Assembly (NCBI GenBank): GCA_900299185.1
Contig: OMIV01000117.1
Coordinates: 1 to 47,180 of the forward strand
Direction: 5' to 3'
Length of the DNA stretch: 47,180 bases
DNA from: Planctomycetaceae bacterium
GTDB taxonomy: Bacteria > Planctomycetota > Planctomycetia > Planctomycetales > Planctomycetaceae
Under the pieces are notes generated by a model. It searched no databases, was not told where the DNA came from, and saw only the letters and a program-made list of their open reading frames with translations. A program made the position numbers and the translations under genes. Every line of letters starts with the position of its first letter. Position 1 is the stretch's first letter. Of this stretch, positions 42,440-47,180 are shown one piece after another.

Positions 42440-45094
42440 GTGGCTGGAGCGAAATACAAAGCGCTGGTGGTCGTAGAATCCCCGGCCAAAGCAAAGAAAA
42501 TTGGTTCCTATCTCGGCGATGACTATCGAGTCCTCGCCAGCATGGGGCATGTTCGCGATCTGCCTGCGAAAGCAGCAGAGGTTCCTGAGGAAGTGAAGAA
42601 GGAATCGTGGTCCACCCTCGGTATCAACACCACCAAGAACTTCGAACCTCTGTATGTCATCCCAGATGGCAAGAAGAAGCTGGTGCGTGAGCTGAAGTCG
42701 GCTTTGAAGGATTGCAAACAACTGATCCTCGCAACCGACGAAGACCGGGAAGGAGAGAGCATTGGCTGGCACTTGTGCGAGCTGCTCGAACCGAAAGTCC
42801 CGGTCAGCCGCATGGTATTTAGCGAAATCACGAAGTCGGCAATCCAGGAAGCCATTCAGCAGACTCGGCAGCTCGACATCAACCTCGTACAGGCCCAAGA
42901 AACCCGTCGCGTCGTCGATCGGCTCTACGGCTACACGTTGAGCCCTCTGCTCTGGAAAAAGGTTGCTCGCGGCCTAAGTGCCGGTCGAGTGCAATCTGTT
43001 GCAGTCAGAATGCTGGTAACTCGCGAAATGGAGCGCAGTGCCTTCCGGAGTGCGACCTACTGGGATCTGAAGGCCAATCTCGAAGCTCCAAATGGACAAG
43101 GCTTTGCGGCTGAATTGAGCGCTGTTGACGGCAAGCGCGTGGCGAGCGGCAAGGACTTCGACGAGACCACCGGCAAGCTCAAGCCGAACGCCGATGTTTT
43201 GCTGCTTTCGCACGAGGACGCTGATCGACTCAAGGCTCAAATTCAAACATTGCCTTGGAATGTGGAGTCGGTCGAAACGCGGCCGCAAAACCGCCGTCCA
43301 TCGCCGCCGTTTACGACCAGTACACTCCAACAAGAGGCAAATCGTAAGTTGGGTATGTCTGCGCGACAGACCATGCAAACAGCCCAGAGGCTCTATGAAG
43401 ACGGCCTTATTACTTATATGCGTACTGATAGTGTGACACTGTCGGGCGAAGCGATCGGAGCAGCTCGCCGCAGCGTTACGGCTAGATACGGAAATGAGTA
43501 TCTCAGTCCTGAGCCTCGTCAGTATTCGACCAAGTCCAAGGGCGCGCAAGAAGCACACGAAGCAATTCGTCCGGCCGGCACGGAGATGAAAACCGGTGAG
43601 GAACTAGGGCTCGATGGGCCAGAGTTGAGGCTGTATTCGCTGATTTGGAAACGCACGATGGCCACTCAAATGGCCGAAGCGAGGCTGTTATTCCAGACGG
43701 TCGTGATCAAGTCCGGCGATGCCGACTTCAAAGCCACAGGGCGGCACGTTGAGTTTCCTGGTTTCTTCCGCGCCTATGTTGAAGGCGTCGACGATCCGGA
43801 TGCTGCGCTTGATGACCAAGAGGCGATGCTACCGCCGCTCAAAGATGCGGATCGGCTCCAGCTTCAAGAACTCGAATCGCTGAGCCACGAAACCAAGCCG
43901 CCGGCTCGTTTCACGGAAGCCACGCTCGTCCAACGCCTCGAAGCAGAAGGCATCGGTCGTCCGAGTACTTATGCGAGTATTATCGGAACCGTCCAAGACC
44001 GAGGCTACGTCGTAAAGCAAGGTAACCAGCTCGTTCCAACGTTTACAGCAGTGGCGGTCACGAAACTGCTGGAGCAACATTTCTCAAGACTTGTTGACTA
44101 TCAATTCACAGCCAAAATGGAGCAAACACTCGACGATGTCGCATCGGGCGAGGCTGAGCGATTGCCATATCTTGAGCAGTTCTTCTTGGGTGAAGATGGT
44201 CTCGAAAATCAGGTCAAAGTGCGTGATGAGGGCATCGATCCTCGCGAGGCATGCACCATTCGTATGTCAGGAGTAGACGCTCCGGTGCGAGTCGGCAAGT
44301 ATGGCCCTTATTTCCAAGTTGAACGTGACGGAGCACCGATCAGCGTATCAATTCCCAATGAAACAGCTCCGGCAGATATCACAAATTCGCTCGCTCAAGA
44401 CTTGATCGAAAGAAAAGCTGCTGGGCCGATTTCTCTCGGTATGCATCCTGATTCCGGCGAACCCGTATACTCCAAGGTTGGGCCATACGGACCGTATCTG
44501 CAACTTGGCGATGTGACTGAGGAAGTGCCAAAGCCCAAGCGGATTAGCTTGCCGAAGGGTGTTGATCCCAATTCGGTGACCTTTGACCAAGCCTTGAAGT
44601 ATCTCGAATTGCCACGGGTGCTAGGGAATCATCCCGAGACCGGCAAACCTGTTACAGCCAGCATCGGCCGGTTTGGTCCCTACGTCGAACATCAGCGTGT
44701 CTTCAAATCGCTAAATAAGAATTACGACGTCCTGACTGTCGATCTACCAACGGCGCTCGAATTACTTTCACAAGTTCGCCAACGCGCAGCTGCGACACCT
44801 CTGAAGGATCTCGGAGTTCACCCCGAAGATGGCGAGCCAGTGGGCCTGTTTGAAGGCCGATATGGCCCCTACGTCAAGCACGGAAAGACAATTGTCTCAG
44901 TGCCAAAGGATACGCCCATGGAAAGCGTAGACTTGGCAATGTCGCTGCCGTGGATTGCCGCTAAAGCCAAAAAGGGTGGAGGCACTAAGGGGCGAAAAGC
45001 TGCTAGGAAAAAGACCGCTGCGGCCAAGAAGACCACTGCGAAAAAGGCGACAAAGAAGAAGGCTGCTAGCAAGAAAAAAGCTGCCGCCGAGTAG
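42440..45094 (+). CDS. topA: DNA topoisomerase I (type IA, TopA) with histone-like tail
   Basis: Relaxes negatively supercoiled DNA. The GTG at 42440 is chosen because the product then begins VAGAKYKALVVVESPAKAKK at the Toprim start. The 884 residues contain the Toprim acidic motif ATDEDREGESIGWHL, RRVVDRLYGYTLSPLLW, RGLSAGRVQSVAVRM, and the active-site tyrosine Y326 in LITYMRTDSVTLS. The C-terminal part has no zinc-ribbon cysteine fours. It carries four Toprim-C-type repeats (SLGMHPDSGEPV, VLGNHPETGKPV, DLGVHPEDGEPV, and an earlier RVGKYGPYFQV) and ends in about 40 residues of alternating Lys/Ala with AKK and AAK words, like histone H1. This tail is unusual and probably binds DNA non-specifically. 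The stop is 107 bases before gpmI. Confidence 0.95.
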   Translation: MAGAKYKALVVVESPAKAKKIGSYLGDDYRVLASMGHVRDLPAKAAEVPEEVKKESWSTLGINTTKNFEPLYVIPDGKKKLVRELKSALKDCKQLILATDEDREGESIGWHLCELLEPKVPVSRMVFSEITKSAIQEAIQQTRQLDINLVQAQETRRVVDRLYGYTLSPLLWKKVARGLSAGRVQSVAVRMLVTREMERSAFRSATYWDLKANLEAPNGQGFAAELSAVDGKRVASGKDFDETTGKLKPNADVLLLSHEDADRLKAQIQTLPWNVESVETRPQNRRPSPPFTTSTLQQEANRKLGMSARQTMQTAQRLYEDGLITYMRTDSVTLSGEAIGAARRSVTARYGNEYLSPEPRQYSTKSKGAQEAHEAIRPAGTEMKTGEELGLDGPELRLYSLIWKRTMATQMAEARLLFQTVVIKSGDADFKATGRHVEFPGFFRAYVEGVDDPDAALDDQEAMLPPLKDADRLQLQELESLSHETKPPARFTEATLVQRLEAEGIGRPSTYASIIGTVQDRGYVVKQGNQLVPTFTAVAVTKLLEQHFSRLVDYQFTAKMEQTLDDVASGEAERLPYLEQFFLGEDGLENQVKVRDEGIDPREACTIRMSGVDAPVRVGKYGPYFQVERDGAPISVSIPNETAPADITNSLAQDLIERKAAGPISLGMHPDSGEPVYSKVGPYGPYLQLGDVTEEVPKPKRISLPKGVDPNSVTFDQALKYLELPRVLGNHPETGKPVTASIGRFGPYVEHQRVFKSLNKNYDVLTVDLPTALELLSQVRQRAAATPLKDLGVHPEDGEPVGLFEGRYGPYVKHGKTIVSVPKDTPMESVDLAMSLPWIAAKAKKGGGTKGRKAARKKTAAAKKTTAKKATKKKAASKKKAAAE

Positions 45095-45201
45095 CTCCAT
45101 AAAGCCGCGAGGAACACCCTTTCTTCTAAGTCTCTCGACTGCGAGTAAATGGTCTTCAAGCCCCAGAATTATCAACGAATAACTCCCCATACGGAGCCAT
45201 T

Positions 45202-46812
45202 ATGACTACTACGAATCGGAAGCCTGTCGTTCTCATCGTTCGAGATGGTTGGGGCCACAATCCCAATCCAGAGCACAACGCGTTTAACGCGATTCACTTG
45301 GCAACAATCCCGGTCAACGACCGACTGTTGAAGGAGTATCCATCCACCCAAGTCAAAACTTCGGGCGAAGATGTCGGACTCCCGGCGGGCGTGATGGGTA
45401 ACAGCGAGGTCGGCCATCAAAACATTGGAGCTGGCCGCATCGTCAATCAAGAACTGATGCGTATCACTTGGGCCATTCGCGACGGTTCTTTCTTTAAGAA
45501 TGAGACGCTCAAGGGCAGCGTCGCACACGTTCAAAAGACTGGCGGCGTTATCCATCTGCTCGGGCTTGTATCAGACGGCGGAGTTCACTCACACGTTGAG
45601 CACGTTAAGGCTCTGATCAAGTTCTATAAGGATCAAGGTGTCGATCCTCAGCGGTTGATGATTCACGTTATTACTGACGGTCGAGATACCGCTCCGAATT
45701 CCGGTGTTGGCTTCGTGCAGCAAGTCGAGCAGCAAATTGCAGAGAGCGGTGTCGGTCGCATTGCCTCGATCATTGGTCGCTTCTACGCAATGGATCGAGA
45801 TTTTCGCTGGGACCGAGTGCAGGTGGCGTATGACCTGCTGACGAAAGGTGCCAAGGTTGCTAAGTCGCCGATTGAGGCTTTAAAGGAGTATTACGCGAAT
45901 CCCATTTCTCCGAGTCAATCGGGAGATGAGTTCATGCAAGCGACTTCAATTGAAACAGGTGCCGCTCCTGGGAACTCGTTGATCAAATCCGGTGACGCCG
46001 TCGTATTCTTCAATTTCCGAGGCGATCGCCCGCGAGAGATATCAAAGGCGTTTATCCTCAGCGACGAAGAATGGAAAGCCGTTCCTAAGGGCGGCTTCAA
46101 TCGTGGCGAACGTCTGCAGAATTTGTACTTCGCGACGATGGTCCAATACGAAGATCAAATGCCAGTGCAGGTCATCTTCACGAAAACCGAACGGATGAAG
46201 AACACTCTGGGAGAAGTGCTAACGAATCACGACCTATCGCAAATGCGTTGTGCCGAATCAGAGAAGCATCCTCACGTGACGTATTTCTTCAACGATTACA
46301 AGAAGGCCTGCTTCAACGGCGAGTATCAATTAGATATTCCCTCACCAAAACATGTTCCCACTTACGATCAGTTGCCTTCGATGTCCGCAGGCGGGGTAAC
46401 CGATGCTGTAGTGAACGCTCTGAAGTCAAATCTGTTCGACTTCATACTCGTGAATTTCGCAAACGGCGACATGGTTGGCCACACGGGCAGCCTGAAGGCC
46501 GCCATTGAAGCGGTAGAAACCGTCGATGCTGGCGTTGGTCGAATTGTCGACGCAGCTCTCGAAAAAGGCGGATCGGTGGTCGTCACTGCCGATCACGGCA
46601 ATTGCGAGCAAATGATTGATCCCGTTACTGGCGGTCCTCATACGCAGCACACCACTTACGATGTCGACCTCATCGTCGTGAATAATGACGGCAAGAAATG
46701 GACTCTCCGCAACGGAGGTCGGCTTGCTGATATCGCCCCGACGGTCCTCGATCTTTTCGGTATCAAGCAGCCATCAGAGATGACAGGTCAGTCGTTGATT
46801 TGTCGGTCTTAG
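45202..46812 (+). CDS. gpmI: 2,3-bisphosphoglycerate-independent phosphoglycerate mutase (GpmI)
   Basis: Manganese-dependent glycolytic enzyme that interconverts 3- and 2-phosphoglycerate. The 536 residues contain the family set: IVRDGWGHNPNPEHNAF (D15 as a metal ligand), MGNSEVGHQNIGAGRI with the phosphorylated serine S68, SDGGVHSH, DGRDTAPNSG, RFYAMDRDFRWDR, FRGDRPREIS and ADHGNCEQM. The usual L-x-D-G-W-G opening is here I-V-R-D-G-W-G, a mild difference. GGAG lies five bases before the ATG. It reads in the same direction as topA but with a 107-base gap, so co-transcription is uncertain. It is not associated with other glycolytic genes here. Confidence 0.96.
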   Translation: MTTTNRKPVVLIVRDGWGHNPNPEHNAFNAIHLATIPVNDRLLKEYPSTQVKTSGEDVGLPAGVMGNSEVGHQNIGAGRIVNQELMRITWAIRDGSFFKNETLKGSVAHVQKTGGVIHLLGLVSDGGVHSHVEHVKALIKFYKDQGVDPQRLMIHVITDGRDTAPNSGVGFVQQVEQQIAESGVGRIASIIGRFYAMDRDFRWDRVQVAYDLLTKGAKVAKSPIEALKEYYANPISPSQSGDEFMQATSIETGAAPGNSLIKSGDAVVFFNFRGDRPREISKAFILSDEEWKAVPKGGFNRGERLQNLYFATMVQYEDQMPVQVIFTKTERMKNTLGEVLTNHDLSQMRCAESEKHPHVTYFFNDYKKACFNGEYQLDIPSPKHVPTYDQLPSMSAGGVTDAVVNALKSNLFDFILVNFANGDMVGHTGSLKAAIEAVETVDAGVGRIVDAALEKGGSVVVTADHGNCEQMIDPVTGGPHTQHTTYDVDLIVVNNDGKKWTLRNGGRLADIAPTVLDLFGIKQPSEMTGQSLICRS

Positions 46813-47093
46813 GGAATTGTGGCGTGCGATTGAAGCTGTGTTCTGATTGCTGCCGCTACGTGTGATATATCTTGATCGCTGCTGCATTCGGCTGATTGAG
46901 ATTCGAAACTACTGCATATGAATCTCCGGTACCGCGACTACGTGCCGTTCTTGGTCGTAGTCGGATGGTTTCGAAATACTTATTCGAATCCGACGAATAG
47001 TCGGCAAGATCGATATAGTAAGCACAACGATAACAGACAGCACAGCTTCTCTGGGAAAACCGGCTCATCGCAAAACCGTGGGGGTAACTGGTA
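46813..47093. other. AT-richer intergenic stretch before the transposase fragment
   Basis: No gene is supported. Composition turns AT-richer than the neighbouring genes (for example TGATATATCTTGATCG near 46862). A small hairpin CCGAC/GTCGG is present at about 46998-47012. From 47062 the run GGCTCATCGCAAAACCG looks like the kind of terminal sequence that ISL3-family elements carry, 30 bases before the transposase stop. The matching other end is outside the window. Confidence 0.35.
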
Positions 47094-47180
47094 TCAGCCG
47101 ACGAGTCGGACTTTGGTGGTGTGAAGTGTTTCGATTCTCAGGATGAAGTGATTGCGGTTGCGGTAGCCGTAAGCTCGGCG
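47094..47180 (-). mobile_element. C-terminal fragment of a probable ISL3-family transposase, running off the window
   Basis: The minus-strand frame from the window edge to TGA at 47096-47094 encodes 28 residues with AYGYRNRNHFILRIETLH. This resembles the conserved C-terminal AYGYRN-F-R-L-R pattern of ISL3-type (IS204/IS1001/IS1165) DDE transposases. Only the end of the gene is visible, so neither the catalytic residues nor completeness can be judged. The frame is open to the edge and there is a plausible inverted-repeat end a short distance downstream (from 47062). Confidence 0.55.

Overview
The window reads as a piece of a planctomycete chromosome (Planctomycetota, most likely a Planctomycetaceae-type lineage). 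The evidence is a very large PSCyt1/PSCyt2/PSD1 (DUF1549/DUF1553) protein, a secreted PQQ-like beta-propeller protein with EF-hand calcium loops, moderate GC content with roomy, hairpin-rich intergenic spaces, and a SpoVG protein that carries a zinc ribbon. No rRNA or tRNA gene was recognised, so the taxonomic call rests on gene families only. The first 49 bases are not genomic: they are an untrimmed Illumina Nextera i7 adapter.

Layout. 0.1-1.8 kb: purE-purK, overlapping by ATGA (purine synthesis). 1.9-4.3 kb: a secreted NodB-type deacetylase fused to a CehA/McbA-like PHP domain. 4.4-5.6 kb: a DEAD-box RNA helicase. 5.8-7.3 kb: a secreted beta-propeller protein. 7.5-9.8 kb: a Cu(I) P-type ATPase. 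10-13.1 kb: the large PSD1 protein. 13.4-14.7 kb: a rhomboid-like protein with a helical-repeat tail. On the minus strand follow a 37-residue lipoprotein candidate and a secreted class B3-like metallo-beta-lactamase-fold enzyme, then mtnA (methionine salvage) on the plus strand. 17.3-20.0 kb: a minus-strand CheY / CheC-type phosphatase / hybrid histidine kinase operon closed by a long hairpin. 20.5-21.7 kb: a membrane-anchored coiled-coil protein with a strong intrinsic terminator.

22.4-27.7 kb is the most distinctive block: a minus-strand operon for a group 3b-like, NAD(P)-linked cytoplasmic [NiFe] hydrogenase (cyclic-nucleotide-binding protein, hydB, hydG, hydD, hydA, maturation protease). 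The genes are mostly coupled by 4-base or 1-base overlaps. The catalytic subunit hydA is split by a single in-frame TGA at 23381-23383. Reading through it restores a normal full-length large subunit with both nickel-binding motifs, so it is a recent nonsense mutation, a sequence error or a recoding event.

28-31.3 kb: an MFS exporter, then an ispE - zinc-ribbon spoVG - small membrane protein operon. 31.6-37.4 kb: a SNF2-family ATPase and a membrane-anchored dynamin-like GTPase, separated by a CTCTGCG-type hairpin repeat. 37.5-42.1 kb, minus strand: a SurA/PpiD-like folding protein, a sigma-54 activator with a variant GAFTNA loop, and a CcsA/HemX-like membrane protein. 42.4-46.8 kb: topA with a histone-like tail, and gpmI. 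The last 87 bases hold what looks like the C-terminus of an ISL3-type transposase running off the edge.

Most genes are ordinary housekeeping or envelope functions. The points that deserve attention are the interrupted hydA, the zinc-ribbon SpoVG, the unlisted small lipoprotein, the set of structured intergenic repeats, and the residual sequencing adapter.
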